64,000 nucleotides of DNA from positions 1 to 64,000 of the forward strand of contig NZ_VWPI01000082.1 of NCBI RefSeq assembly GCF_015155755.1. The letters are read 5' to 3'. The DNA comes from Komagataeibacter sp. FXV3 (GTDB taxonomy: Bacteria > Pseudomonadota > Alphaproteobacteria > Acetobacterales > Acetobacteraceae). Each line of letters begins with the position of its first letter. Within the stretch, counting starts at the first letter, position 1. Position numbers and translations under genes: made by a program. The notes below the pieces were generated by a model, which saw nothing but the letters and a program-made list of their open reading frames with translations, searched no databases and was not told the DNA's origin. Below, one piece after another: positions 42,206 to 52,378 of the stretch.

Positions 42206-43239
42206 TCATCGTGTGATCCGATCAGTGATCTGATCTGCTGCCTGAAATCATTCCGCATGGCGTCTTTTTCCATATCCGACAGCCATGTCGCATCAATCGT
42301 CTGCAGCGACAGGTCCGCCACCGCATGCACGTCCAGTGACAGTACACGGGCCATCGTAACGTACGCCGTCCCGATATCCGTCGCGAACATGGCAGGATCA
42401 TCGGTGCAGGGAACCATGGACAGACCCGCCTGCGCCATGGCCTTCAGGGACGTCCAGCGCTGTTCCAGACGTTCAGGCACACAGGTCTGCGGGCAGACCG
42501 TAAAGGCCACGCCACGTTCTCGACAGCGACAGACCAGTTCGGGATCAGCCAGCAGGTTATAGCCATGGTCGATCCGGTCACAGCCCAGCACGTCAAGGCA
42601 CGTCATGACGTTCCGGGGAGGGGCCTGTTGCAGTGTCTGGTTATCTTCACACGCATGGGCCGTGCAACGCAGTCCGGAAGCGCGCGCCAGCGCATAGGCA
42701 TCACGGAACAGTTCTGGCGGCCCCTTGCATTCCGCGCAGTCCATTCCGATCCCGATGACTTCCGCGCGGGGATTGGCCACAACTTCCCTGACCATGGCCA
42801 TCGCGGCATCTGGGCCGAGTTCGCGGTTGATGGCCGGGATCAGTCGCCCGACCACACCCAGTTCCGTCTGTGCCGCCCGCAGGCCATCGATCAGCCCATC
42901 CACTATTGTCGTGTACTGCACCCCATGGGGATAATGATAATCGGGGCTGAAAAAAAACTCGGCATAGCGCAGGTTGCCCTGACGGTATCCGTCCTCCATC
43001 GCTTCATAGGCTATGCGCGCGAAATCATCGCGCGTGACGATGCATTTTCCAATAATTTCAAGCCGGGACAGGAAATCATAGAAATCCATGAAACGGTAAA
43101 ATGCATTCGGGTCAGTGGTGGGCAATGAGACCCCGTTCCTTGCTGCCAGGGACATGACCGTCGTGGCCCGCACCGCGCCTGCGAGATGGCAATGAAGGTC
43201 AATTTTCGGAATCCGCCGTATAATCGCATCCATATTCAT
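42202..43239 (-). CDS. Adenosine deaminase family protein
   Basis: A product of 345 residues of the adenosine/adenine deaminase superfamily. Metal ligands are HCH (His16, His18) in KIDLHCHLAGA, a later His with the catalytic Glu in THACED-type motif AHACED (usual form HAGE), RIDHGYN, and the metal-site TDDP in CTDDPAMF. It would deaminate a purine or purine nucleoside. The Gly to Cys change beside the catalytic Glu and the cysteine-rich sequence hint at an unusual substrate. It is 25 bp downstream of the symporter gene, last in a four-gene operon. Its stop lies inside repeat copy E. Confidence 0.87.
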   Translation of the reverse strand: MNMDAIIRRIPKIDLHCHLAGAVRATTVMSLAARNGVSLPTTDPNAFYRFMDFYDFLSRLEIIGKCIVTRDDFARIAYEAMEDGYRQGNLRYAEFFFSPDYHYPHGVQYTTIVDGLIDGLRAAQTELGVVGRLIPAINRELGPDAAMAMVREVVANPRAEVIGIGMDCAECKGPPELFRDAYALARASGLRCTAHACEDNQTLQQAPPRNVMTCLDVLGCDRIDHGYNLLADPELVCRCRERGVAFTVCPQTCVPERLEQRWTSLKAMAQAGLSMVPCTDDPAMFATDIGTAYVTMARVLSLDVHAVADLSLQTIDATWLSDMEKDAMRNDFRQQIRSLIGSHDD

Positions 43240-43264
43240 ACTCGATCATCCTTTTCGGGCGTTG

Positions 43265-44635
43265 TCATGTAACGCGCTTCCTGCGCCACAGCGGACAGAA
43301 CACAACCGCACAATTGACAAGAAGCCCTATAAAACCCGGATTGATGCCCCCAACGGACAGGCCGCTGGCGAACAGGGCAATCGCGGTCATGGCCCCGCAC
43401 ACGACCCCGGTCCCCGCGACACGCGCTGAAACAGGCCAGTCCAGCAGGACAACAAACCACAGTGATGCAAACTGGATGCCGACATAACCGCTGATGTTCA
43501 GCGCTGTCAGCATGATGGCAGGCGCATGCGCCGTAGCCACCAGCGCCAGAACCAGAAACAGGATAACACCCAGATTGATCGCGCGGCGTGGATGCCCGTG
43601 CGCCAGACGGGGCATGATGCTACGTGTCATCATCGCCGCAATGTTAAGTGATGTCGCGGCCAGAACCAGCAACCCCGCCAGTACTGCGCCCGCCATGACC
43701 AGTGCCACCACCCATGGGGGCAGCAGCATGCCCGCCACATGGAAAAACACCCCATTCCCATCATGCAGCGGGGGTAATGAACGGATGGCAAAATATGTTG
43801 CAAACACCGCAAAGGGATACATCAGCATGTAAAGCGGCATGAACACCATGGCCCTGCGCACCGCCTGCGCTGAACGCGCTGTAAACAGGTACGGTGTAAC
43901 GGATGGCTGGAAATAGAACCCAACACCCTGATAGACAATCGTGCTGACGGCAAAGACCATATCCGTCACGGCAGGCTGCCGGAACACGACGGGATGGGCG
44001 ACATCTGTCCCTGTCCCGCCATATTGCGCGCAGATTGCCGCCACACCGACAGCCGCAATCCCGAACAGCATCAGGCTGTCCTTGAGAAACGCGACATAGG
44101 TTGATGCACGCATGCCCCCCAATGCCACATATGCAAAGGCAATGACGGCACATCCCGCCAGTCCTGCCGCCGGTGTGCCAGGCAGCCCCATCATGCCCAG
44201 TGTCGCCCGCAGCCCGATAAACTGGAACTGTCCCCACGGCACCAGTGCGGCGATACAGCCCCATGCCGTCAGGCGTTCGAAGACCACGCTTCCGAAATGC
44301 CTGCCAAATACTTCGGGCACCGTACAGGCATCATATCGCCGGGCCCGTTCCCAAATGGCGGGACCGACAAAATATCCGACCGGGAATGCCAGCAGAAGAT
44401 AACCCAGAAACCAGTATCCATAACTGACCCCATGGGCGTAAAGCCCGGCGGGAAAGGCGACAATCGACCCGATACTGTAGATTTCCCCCACTGTCAGGAT
44501 AAACAGCATGGGCGCGGGCAGCGCCCTGTCCGCCACCAGCAGCGTTTCCACCGACAGGTGTTGCGAACGTGATCGGGCAAGGCAGGCCGCGCCAAGCGAC
44601 AGAAGAACAACGCACGCCACAATCCCTGCCATCAT
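43265..44635 (-). CDS. Sodium:solute symporter family transporter
   Basis: A product of 456 residues with about thirteen membrane segments. It fits the SSS family: LLVADRALPAPMLFILTVGEIYSIGSIVAFPAG near the N-terminus (helix 1 region), WERARRYDACTVPEVFGRHFG, and ALGGMRASTYVAFLKDSLML, the usual GGMxAxxxTDxxQ-like position. Together with DUF3311 upstream (4-bp overlap) it resembles the YhdT/PanF-like pairing of a tiny helper protein with a symporter. The deaminase downstream suggests a purine or nucleoside substrate, which is inference. Confidence 0.87.
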   Translation of the reverse strand: MMAGIVACVVLLSLGAACLARSRSQHLSVETLLVADRALPAPMLFILTVGEIYSIGSIVAFPAGLYAHGVSYGYWFLGYLLLAFPVGYFVGPAIWERARRYDACTVPEVFGRHFGSVVFERLTAWGCIAALVPWGQFQFIGLRATLGMMGLPGTPAAGLAGCAVIAFAYVALGGMRASTYVAFLKDSLMLFGIAAVGVAAICAQYGGTGTDVAHPVVFRQPAVTDMVFAVSTIVYQGVGFYFQPSVTPYLFTARSAQAVRRAMVFMPLYMLMYPFAVFATYFAIRSLPPLHDGNGVFFHVAGMLLPPWVVALVMAGAVLAGLLVLAATSLNIAAMMTRSIMPRLAHGHPRRAINLGVILFLVLALVATAHAPAIMLTALNISGYVGIQFASLWFVVLLDWPVSARVAGTGVVCGAMTAIALFASGLSVGGINPGFIGLLVNCAVVFCPLWRRKRVT

Positions 44636-44838
44636 GATCGTTTCTCACACAGCCACAGGCATAGGGATGTCAACGGAAACCAGGCAAACATCCAGATCAA
44701 AACAACCGGAATTCCCATAATCGTCCATGACCGGAACCCCAGGAACGCGGCGACGGGAACAATGGCCATGAACGGAACACCCAGCCCCAGCGCGACACGC
44801 CGCCAATCCGGTCGACCTGACTGACGATCCCGGTTCAT
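44632..44838 (-). CDS. DUF3311 small membrane protein
   Basis: A product of 68 residues with two membrane helices (VPFMAIVPVAAFLGF and IPVVLIWMFAWFPLTSLCLWLC). It matches the DUF3311 family, small proteins that nearly always precede sodium:solute symporters and are probably a subunit or stabiliser. It overlaps the TetR gene and the symporter gene by 4 bp each, so translation is coupled through the operon. Confidence 0.85.
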   Translation of the reverse strand: MNRDRQSGRPDWRRVALGLGVPFMAIVPVAAFLGFRSWTIMGIPVVLIWMFAWFPLTSLCLWLCEKRS

Positions 44839-45434
44839 GGCTGTTCCGTATCATCATGCCAGCCTGCTTCAGCACGGGTTTCACGCAGGACAAGTTCGAT
44901 CGCCCAGCTAATGACCGCGCCTGCGTCCTTGCCGTTCATGCCGAATTCTTCCTTGAGCGTAAGCCACGACAGCACATTATCCAGACAGGCCACGACAGCT
45001 TCCGCCCGCACCCGGGCCGCGAGCGGCACATCGGGCGTGTCACGCCACAACGCCTTACGCCGGCGAAGCGCCAGTTCATTACGGAACCGGATGCGCATTG
45101 AACGCCCGACACGGGTCAGGGCAAGGATACGGGCAAGATTGGGACGACTGTCGAATTTCTCCGCAGCCGTGCGGAAACCCTGCACCAGTTCCTTTTCATT
45201 CATGCCCGATACAATCCCGAAGACTTCCGAATTCAGCCAGTCGCCTGTTGCGCGCAGCAGGTCATCGCGTGAGGGAAAATACCGATAGACAGTCCGCAAT
45301 GACACCTCCGCCCTCTTTGCAATGGCGGAAGTCGGGACTGCCACATCATTCATTTCTTCAAGCAGGGCAATGAAGCCATCGATAATGCGCTGTCGGGTCA
45401 GGGCAGCATATTCTTCACGTAACATATGGCACAC
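44835..45434 (-). CDS. TetR family regulator heading the symporter-deaminase operon
   Basis: A product of 199 residues. The N-terminal helix-turn-helix (TRQRIIDGFIALLEE, VPTSAIAKRAEVSLRTVYRYFPSRDDLL) is typical TetR; the C-terminal domain is unassigned. It is first in an operon with DUF3311, the symporter and the deaminase. A perfect palindrome lies 9 bp upstream of the start, so it probably represses itself and the operon until its ligand (perhaps the transported compound) binds. No clear ribosome binding site precedes either ATG (45434 or 45425), so a very short leader is possible. Confidence 0.87.
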   Translation of the reverse strand: MCHMLREEYAALTRQRIIDGFIALLEEMNDVAVPTSAIAKRAEVSLRTVYRYFPSRDDLLRATGDWLNSEVFGIVSGMNEKELVQGFRTAAEKFDSRPNLARILALTRVGRSMRIRFRNELALRRRKALWRDTPDVPLAARVRAEAVVACLDNVLSWLTLKEEFGMNGKDAGAVISWAIELVLRETRAEAGWHDDTEQP

Positions 45435-45442
45435 ACATGCAG

Positions 45443-45464
45443 TTGTGACACATGTGTGTCACAA
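45443..45464 (-). promoter_or_regulatory. Operator palindrome of the TetR-DUF3311-symporter-deaminase operon
   Basis: Arms TTGTGACACA (45443-45452) and TGTGTCACAA (45455-45464) are perfect complements separated by TG. It lies 9 bp upstream of the TetR start, where a bound dimer would block the promoter. This is the usual place for TetR self-regulation. Confidence 0.75.
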
Positions 45465-45557
45465 TAACGCAAACGAGTCAATTACGCACACATGCCATGT
45501 CGCCTGCATTAGTCGTATCTTGATTGATGGAATGACGGTTATGGAATGCAACAGGGG

Positions 45558-45582
45558 TCAGGCTGCCACAAGGACAGCCTGA
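45558..45582 (-). terminator. Hairpin between shc and the TetR operon
   Basis: TCAGGCTG (45558-45565) and CAGCCTGA (45575-45582) form a perfect 8-bp stem with a 9-nt loop, about 100 bp after the squalene-hopene cyclase stop. A second imperfect stem CCCGGC/GCCGGG lies near 45640-45656. No U-tract follows. They may end the cyclase transcript. Confidence 0.45.
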
Positions 45583-45680
45583 AACAGTTCAGCAGGTCGC
45601 GCCCCGCACGCCGTCTGCCAGAAAACGCTTTTCCTTGACCCGGCTACTGGCCGGGAACATGCCCCAGCCAGCCGGAAGAC

Positions 45681-47852
45681 CTATTTTTCCAGTTTCATCA
45701 GGCGTGATGCCCGGCTGAGCGCCATGATCGGAAAAAACTGCCGGTACAGGTCATAACGCAGCATGAACGCACGCGAGAGTTCCGCCCCCTGCTGCAGCCG
45801 CTTTGACAATGCGGGATCATCCAGCTTGATGGTCTGGCCAACCCCGTAACCGGGGAATCCGGTGCCGGTGAATTCCTTTTCATGCCAGCTACCGTCAGCC
45901 TGCTGCAGGTCGATCAGGTAGCGGCAGCCACGGGCGATGGCCCCGTAATCCTGCGGGCGGTTGGCGGCGATCAGGCCCATCAGTGCCCATGCGGTCTGCG
46001 ATGGCGTGGTCGGTCCATGTCCAACCATGGACAGTTCCATATAGGACGCGCAGCTTTCGCCCCACCCGCCATTTTCCTGCTGGTGGGCTACCAGCCAGTC
46101 ACAGGCCTTGGTGATATAGGGCTGCGTCATGTCCTCACCAATTGCGGCAAGTGCCGGCAGGACCGCACCCGTGCCATACAGGTAATTGACACCCCAGCGG
46201 CCAAACCACGGGCCATCGGGTTCCTGTTCGGCGCGGATATAGGCCAGTGCGCGCTGGATGGTGGGCATGTGGCGCGGCAGGCCCAGAATGCCAAAGGCTT
46301 CCAGGACATGTGCCGTCACATCGACTGATGGGGGATCGAGGGCTTCGCCAAAATCACAGAACGGAATTTTTGACAGGATGCTGCGGTTATTGTCCTTGTC
46401 GAACGCACCCCATCCGCCGCATTCGCTCTGCATGCCGATCAGCCAGTTCACCCCACGGCTGATGGCTTCTTCCACGCCCCGCTTCTTCCATTCATCGCGG
46501 TTACGGCACGACGAAAGGGCGATCAGGGCAACGGCGGTGTCATCCGTATCGGGATAGCGGTCATTGGCATATTCAAATGCCCAGCCACCGGGTTCCACGT
46601 CCGGCAGCTTGATGGACCAGTCACCCTTTACACGCACCTGACGGTCCAGCAGCCAGCCCAGTGCCTTTTCCATTTCCGGCGTGAACCGGGTTTCGCCATC
46701 GGCATCATGCAGGGCCATGATCGCCAGCATGGTATCCCATACCGGGCTGTTGGTCGCCTGGATCCAGCTTGCATCACCCCTGTCATGACGCCAGCCGGGA
46801 TCATTCAGGGCGGACAGCGCCTTGGCCATGACGGGGTGATGGAACTGGTAATCCTCGCCATGCAGCGCCATCAGGCCGTACACCCATGGCGGCTGGATGC
46901 CGCCCCAGCCACCATCGGCATCCTGATGGCGGATGATCCATTCCAGCATGTGCCGGATGGCGGCCTCACGCAGGGTATTGCGCTTGAGGAATTTGGACTG
47001 CAGCCAGTGCAGGCCACGGTCCGTCTTGCGGAAGAACTTGTCCCACAGGTCGCGCTCCCCCCTGGCGGGCAGTTCGTAATCGAAATTCGCACGCCCCCCG
47101 GGGAACAGGACGTCCAGACGGTCCTGCGGGCGCAGCGGGCGCGAGGGCCTGCGGGCGGACAGGATGGCCAGCGGCACCAGTGTCGCACGTGCCCACTGCG
47201 CGAAATTGTAGATGGAAAAGACAAAGTTGTTGGGAAACCAGATGACTTCTGGCGGCAGGTTGGGCGTTTTCTCCCACGGCCATTCCCCGATCAGCGCCAG
47301 CCAGTACCGCGTGAAGACGCGGATGTTCTTCAGCCCCCCCTTGCTGGCGATCCATGTGGCGGCCCGGCTTATGGCCGGATCATCAGCGGGATAACCAAGG
47401 GAACGCAGGGCGGCGTAGGATTCAACGGTGGCGTTGATGTCGCCATTCCCGGCACCGTAATAGGTGCCCCATGACCCGTCCTCGCGCTGCATTTCCAGCA
47501 GGGCCTTGCCCAGACGCGGGCGCAGCGGGTGATCTTCAAGGCCAAGGAACCACAGGGCCAGGCACCACTCCGCCTCCATGGAAGCATTGGATGCGACCGA
47601 GCCAACCCAGTGGCCATCGGGCTTCTGCTGCCCGATCAGCCAGTCACAGGCGGAAGACACGGCATGGGACAGGCTGTTATCCATCGTCCGCAGGACCGAG
47701 ACCGCAGCCACGTCCTTGCCGCCCCCGTTCACGGACCGGGTGCCAGCAAGGGGGAAAGTTGTGCCGGAAACGGTGTTGTCAGAAGATGTGGCTGTTTTTG
47801 TTAGCGGGCGACTTTCCCTGGTCATGTTTTCCATACCTGTGTGAAATGTCAT
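45681..47852 (-). CDS. shc: Squalene-hopene cyclase
   Basis: Up to 723 residues. It cyclises squalene to hopene, the base of hopanoid membrane lipids important to acid- and ethanol-tolerant acetic acid bacteria. The catalytic DxDD motif is DTDD at 435-438. Multiple QW repeats are visible (QREDGSWG near 122, DADGGWGG near 311, QQADGSWH near the C-terminus). The enzyme is a monotopic membrane protein. The first 50 residues are low-complexity and in-frame ATGs at 47834 and 47825 are possible starts. The TetR gene ends 30 bp upstream on the same strand, so cotranscription is likely. Other hopanoid (hpn) genes are not in the window. Confidence 0.95.
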   Translation of the reverse strand: MTFHTGMENMTRESRPLTKTATSSDNTVSGTTFPLAGTRSVNGGGKDVAAVSVLRTMDNSLSHAVSSACDWLIGQQKPDGHWVGSVASNASMEAEWCLALWFLGLEDHPLRPRLGKALLEMQREDGSWGTYYGAGNGDINATVESYAALRSLGYPADDPAISRAATWIASKGGLKNIRVFTRYWLALIGEWPWEKTPNLPPEVIWFPNNFVFSIYNFAQWARATLVPLAILSARRPSRPLRPQDRLDVLFPGGRANFDYELPARGERDLWDKFFRKTDRGLHWLQSKFLKRNTLREAAIRHMLEWIIRHQDADGGWGGIQPPWVYGLMALHGEDYQFHHPVMAKALSALNDPGWRHDRGDASWIQATNSPVWDTMLAIMALHDADGETRFTPEMEKALGWLLDRQVRVKGDWSIKLPDVEPGGWAFEYANDRYPDTDDTAVALIALSSCRNRDEWKKRGVEEAISRGVNWLIGMQSECGGWGAFDKDNNRSILSKIPFCDFGEALDPPSVDVTAHVLEAFGILGLPRHMPTIQRALAYIRAEQEPDGPWFGRWGVNYLYGTGAVLPALAAIGEDMTQPYITKACDWLVAHQQENGGWGESCASYMELSMVGHGPTTPSQTAWALMGLIAANRPQDYGAIARGCRYLIDLQQADGSWHEKEFTGTGFPGYGVGQTIKLDDPALSKRLQQGAELSRAFMLRYDLYRQFFPIMALSRASRLMKLEK

Positions 47853-47882
47853 GGAGGATTTGAATGATCCTGCTGGCCTGAA

Positions 47883-48437
47883 TTACGGCGTGCAGGGGTC
47901 GGACAGGATCAGCCGCTGAAAATCGGCAAAGGTGGTTTTCCACCATTCCTGATCCATTTCCATAAAACCGAGGCTTCTTAGAAAAAACGCTCCTTCAGCA
48001 GCAAATATCGCGATGCGGGCCTGGCGCGCGTCCCGACTGTCAGGGTCGCTTCCGTTAAACCAGCCTGCGTACCATGCACGTATCTTCTGTAAATATTTTG
48101 GCGACTGAAGCAAGGTGACAAGCATGCCGGCCATTCTGGCCTGGGTTGTATCATCGATCTGGCTGATGGTCAGGACATAGGCACGGGCCCGGTCAATGAC
48201 ATCGGCATCGGGTCCGATCTGCCGGGCGACGCTTGCATCGAATGCCGCAAGCCAGCGGTCGATCAGCGCGGTCATCAGGTCATCCTTGCTGCCGAAACAG
48301 TACTGCAGGCCCCCCTTGGTAATGCCCGCCTCCCTTGCCACGGCTTCCAGCGTCAGGGCGGCCACGCCTTCGCGGTGGACAAGCCGTTCAACACAGTCCA
48401 GGACGTTTTCACGGTCTATGGTTCTGGGACGCGCCAT
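47883..48437 (-). CDS. TetR family regulator between exporter and squalene-hopene cyclase
   Basis: A product of 184 residues: MARPRTIDRENVLDCVERL, helix-turn-helix TLEAVAREAGITKGGLQYCFGSKDDLM, then a helical domain (TetR_C-type) with a Phe/Trp-rich end (MEMDQEWWKTTFADF). AGAGG precedes the ATG at 48437; an earlier ATG at 48482 lacks one. Such regulators usually control an adjacent DHA2 exporter, here 80 bp upstream. By position it may also be linked to shc expression. Confidence 0.87.
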   Translation of the reverse strand: MARPRTIDRENVLDCVERLVHREGVAALTLEAVAREAGITKGGLQYCFGSKDDLMTALIDRWLAAFDASVARQIGPDADVIDRARAYVLTISQIDDTTQARMAGMLVTLLQSPKYLQKIRAWYAGWFNGSDPDSRDARQARIAIFAAEGAFFLRSLGFMEMDQEWWKTTFADFQRLILSDPCTP

Positions 48438-48517
48438 GCGGTGCCTCTGCCGTTTCAATCCAAGCGTATGGAAATAAAACACGCACTGTCATCGCGCAAG
48501 CCGGAATCAGCCTCCCG

Positions 48518-50047
<1,530 letters not shown>

Positions 50048-50129
50048 TCAAAACCCGATCATGCAGCCAGTAGTACGGGACTAGCAAGACGGGGCCTGAT
50101 CGGACCCGGATAGAAAACCGACCTGTAAA

Positions 50130-50245
50130 GCCTTCAGAAAATCATGAAAAAGTTTCTTTTGGTGAAGCTTTTTTTCAAAAATCTTCAGGAAACGTTGTCT
50201 TTTTGAAAAAAGGCGACACCCGAAAACTTTCCTTTTTACAATTCC
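50130..50245 (+). repeat. Dispersed hairpin element, copy F
   Basis: AAGTTTCTTTTGGTGAAGC, an AAGCTTTTTTTC/AAAAATCTTC stem, a GTTGTCTTTTTG/AAAAAAGGCGACAC hairpin (G-T tolerant), then GAAAACTTTCCTTTTTAC. The terminal repeats are weak. It follows the stop of the vanB-like gene on the minus strand and could terminate it before the DHA2 exporter promoter. The rest of the gap (50030-50129) holds the exporter promoter, with a CCGATCA/TGATCGG repeat at 50055-50103. Confidence 0.65.
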
Positions 50246-51190
50246 TTACATACCCAGTGTCAGGGAAGGACTGCGACTGCGTGAACAGCACAGGGCAATA
50301 TTGCCTCCCTGTTCTTCTTCCGTCAGGACCATATCCCGATGGTCCCCCTCACCTGCCAGCAGCGGCACGACACAGGCCCCGCACATGCCCTGTTCACATG
50401 ACAGGGGAACATCCACCCCCGCCGCAAGCAGGGCTGATGCGATGCTCTGCCCCGACGGCACGCTCACGACCTGCCCCGATTGCGCCAGAACCACCTCAAA
50501 CGGCCGGTCCGAAAGGACATGCGCCGTTTCCGTGGGCCGGAAATATTCGGTATGGATCTGATCCGTCAGCCATCCTACTGCGACGGCATGGGCATAGACG
50601 GCATTCATGAACCCATCCGGCCCGCACAACATGATGGCCGTATCGGCACATGGACTGTCCAGCGCATCCGGATACCCGTTTTTCAGGCTGGAACTGAAAC
50701 GGACATGCGCCGCATAAGGGGGCTTGCGCAGCATGTCCCCAAACGGCGCGTGTTCAGGCACGCGCGCATAATAATAAAGCTGCCAGTCCGCGCCGTTTTG
50801 CTGCAACCGCGCCATCATGGACAGCAGCGGGGTCACGCCAATCCCGCCCGCGACAAGGATGTAGCGCCGTGCCTGCGGCAGGGGAAACGCATTGCGGGGC
50901 CTGGATATCCGCAGTTCCATCCCCTGCCGGGCCTGCGTGCACAGTGATTCCGATCCACCACGGGAATCCGCTTCGCGCTTGATGCACAGTTCATAGGCGG
51001 ATGGATCATCAGGCGGTCCACACAGGGAATACTGCCGGATCAGGCCCGAAGGCGTCATGACATCCACATGCTCGCCCGGTTCAAAATCAGGCAGGGCATC
51101 ATCCCCGGCGCGCGCAACCAGACGCAGGCGCACGCACCCCATCCCTTCTGGAACGGCGTCACCAACGATTACAGGAAACAGGGTAGACAT
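50246..51190 (-). CDS. vanB: Vanillate O-demethylase reductase-like protein (VanB type)
   Basis: A product of 314 residues: an FMN domain (RQYSLCGPPDD), an NAD domain (YILVAGGIGVTPLLSMM, IMLCGPDGFMNAVY), and a C-terminal plant-type 2Fe-2S ferredoxin with CEQGMCGAC and a distal Cys in NIALCC. This class IA reductase order feeds electrons to a Rieske oxygenase. It starts 14 bp after the stop of the oxygenase gene with AAGGA upstream, so both form one operon. VanB is the best match; related phthalate or other demethylase reductases remain possible. Confidence 0.87.
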   Translation of the reverse strand: MSTLFPVIVGDAVPEGMGCVRLRLVARAGDDALPDFEPGEHVDVMTPSGLIRQYSLCGPPDDPSAYELCIKREADSRGGSESLCTQARQGMELRISRPRNAFPLPQARRYILVAGGIGVTPLLSMMARLQQNGADWQLYYYARVPEHAPFGDMLRKPPYAAHVRFSSSLKNGYPDALDSPCADTAIMLCGPDGFMNAVYAHAVAVGWLTDQIHTEYFRPTETAHVLSDRPFEVVLAQSGQVVSVPSGQSIASALLAAGVDVPLSCEQGMCGACVVPLLAGEGDHRDMVLTEEEQGGNIALCCSRSRSPSLTLGM

Positions 51191-51204
51191 GGTCTGCGTT
51201 TCCT

Positions 51205-52260
51205 TCAGGCGGTAAAGAACTGGCTCAGCCCCATCGTGCGCAGGGCACGGCGATAGGCGATCGAACTGCGGTCGGCCATCACATGTGCCTCCAGCGTCGG
51301 GTCCAGCGGCAGGTTCTCCGGCTTCTGGGCTTCGACCAGCGCGCGGTCTTCCTCAAATACTTTCAGGTTGAAATCGTACACATCCTGCAGCGGCAGGTCC
51401 TTGTCGAAGTTACGGCACATCGGCGCGAACATGCGCGTCTGCCGGGCCGATACGGGGGATGCCGCATTCATGATGACAAGGCGGCCATTATCAGGAAAAT
51501 GGATTTCCAGCGTCGCGACAAAAGGCACATGCACCCGGAAATGCCGCAGCCATTCAAAGCCCGGACGCCCGCGATCGGATTTGCCAATGGGGTAATTGCC
51601 GACACTGCTGCGGTATTCCGCCTCGAATCCATCCGGCGTAATGCGGGTTTTATAGGGTGGCACGACAGGGTTTTCAGGATCGGCAAAGGTATCGGTATGG
51701 ACAAAGGCGAAATGCGCCACGTCAATGAACCCTTCGACCTGCCTTCCGGCAAAACCGGCAATATCGATCCATGGACAGTTGATCTGCTGGAAGTCCGGGT
51801 CATTCCAGTGCGGCATGGGGGGAATGGCGATCGCTTCCCCCTCCGGCCGCAGGCAGGTCCAGATCAGGCCATAGCGTTCCACCGCCGGATAGGTACGCAG
51901 GTTGAGCTTTGACGGAATGCCGCTGTCGGGATGGGCGGGGACCCTGACACACTTCCCCTGCCCGCCAAAACGGAACCCGTGATAGGCGCAGGCCACGGTC
52001 TGCCCATCGCCCTTGCCCATGCTGAGCGGCACGCCACGATGCGGGCACAGGTCATCGGCAATGACAATATCCGCACCCGCCCGATAGATCACCAGCGGCG
52101 CATCCAGCAGGGTCACGCCCAATGGCCGGTCGCCCAGTTCACGCACAAGGGCTACGGGATACCAGCACCGGGCGAGGATGTTCCAGTCATCCACGTCAAA
52201 CGTCATGGTGCGGGGCAGGCTGTGGGTATCGTTGGGGCGGGTGCTGGCGGCGGTGGTCAC
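51205..52260 (-). CDS. vanA: Rieske oxygenase, vanillate O-demethylase-like (VanA type)
   Basis: A product of 351 residues. The Rieske 2Fe-2S ligands are Cys72/His74 (CPHRG) and Cys91/His94 (CAYHG). The mononuclear iron site is in EGFIDVAHFAFVHTDTF. Length and the missing small subunit fit VanA-type O-demethylases, which convert vanillate to protocatechuate and formaldehyde. The GTG start at 52260 is preceded by AGGAGA at 9 nt. Divergent from a LysR gene. The substrate could be another methoxylated aromatic acid. Confidence 0.87.
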   Translation of the reverse strand: MTTAASTRPNDTHSLPRTMTFDVDDWNILARCWYPVALVRELGDRPLGVTLLDAPLVIYRAGADIVIADDLCPHRGVPLSMGKGDGQTVACAYHGFRFGGQGKCVRVPAHPDSGIPSKLNLRTYPAVERYGLIWTCLRPEGEAIAIPPMPHWNDPDFQQINCPWIDIAGFAGRQVEGFIDVAHFAFVHTDTFADPENPVVPPYKTRITPDGFEAEYRSSVGNYPIGKSDRGRPGFEWLRHFRVHVPFVATLEIHFPDNGRLVIMNAASPVSARQTRMFAPMCRNFDKDLPLQDVYDFNLKVFEEDRALVEAQKPENLPLDPTLEAHVMADRSSIAYRRALRTMGLSQFFTA

Positions 52261-52378
52261 GATCGGTTCTCCTGAACGGGCCGGGGTGGCCCGGCGGCTT
52301 TCAGAAAGATCATTTCACACGCGATGTGCCCTCAGATATATCATAATTAATCCTTCTTCATTCTCAAAATAAGAACGC
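52261..52378. promoter_or_regulatory. Divergent promoter region between vanA-like and LysR genes
   Basis: 118 bp serving both genes. A TTCTT (52354-52358) and AAGAA (52371-52375) pair beside the LysR start and an A/T-rich ATATATCATAATTAAT stretch are plausible LysR and promoter elements. The LysR ATG has no clear ribosome binding site. Confidence 0.4.
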
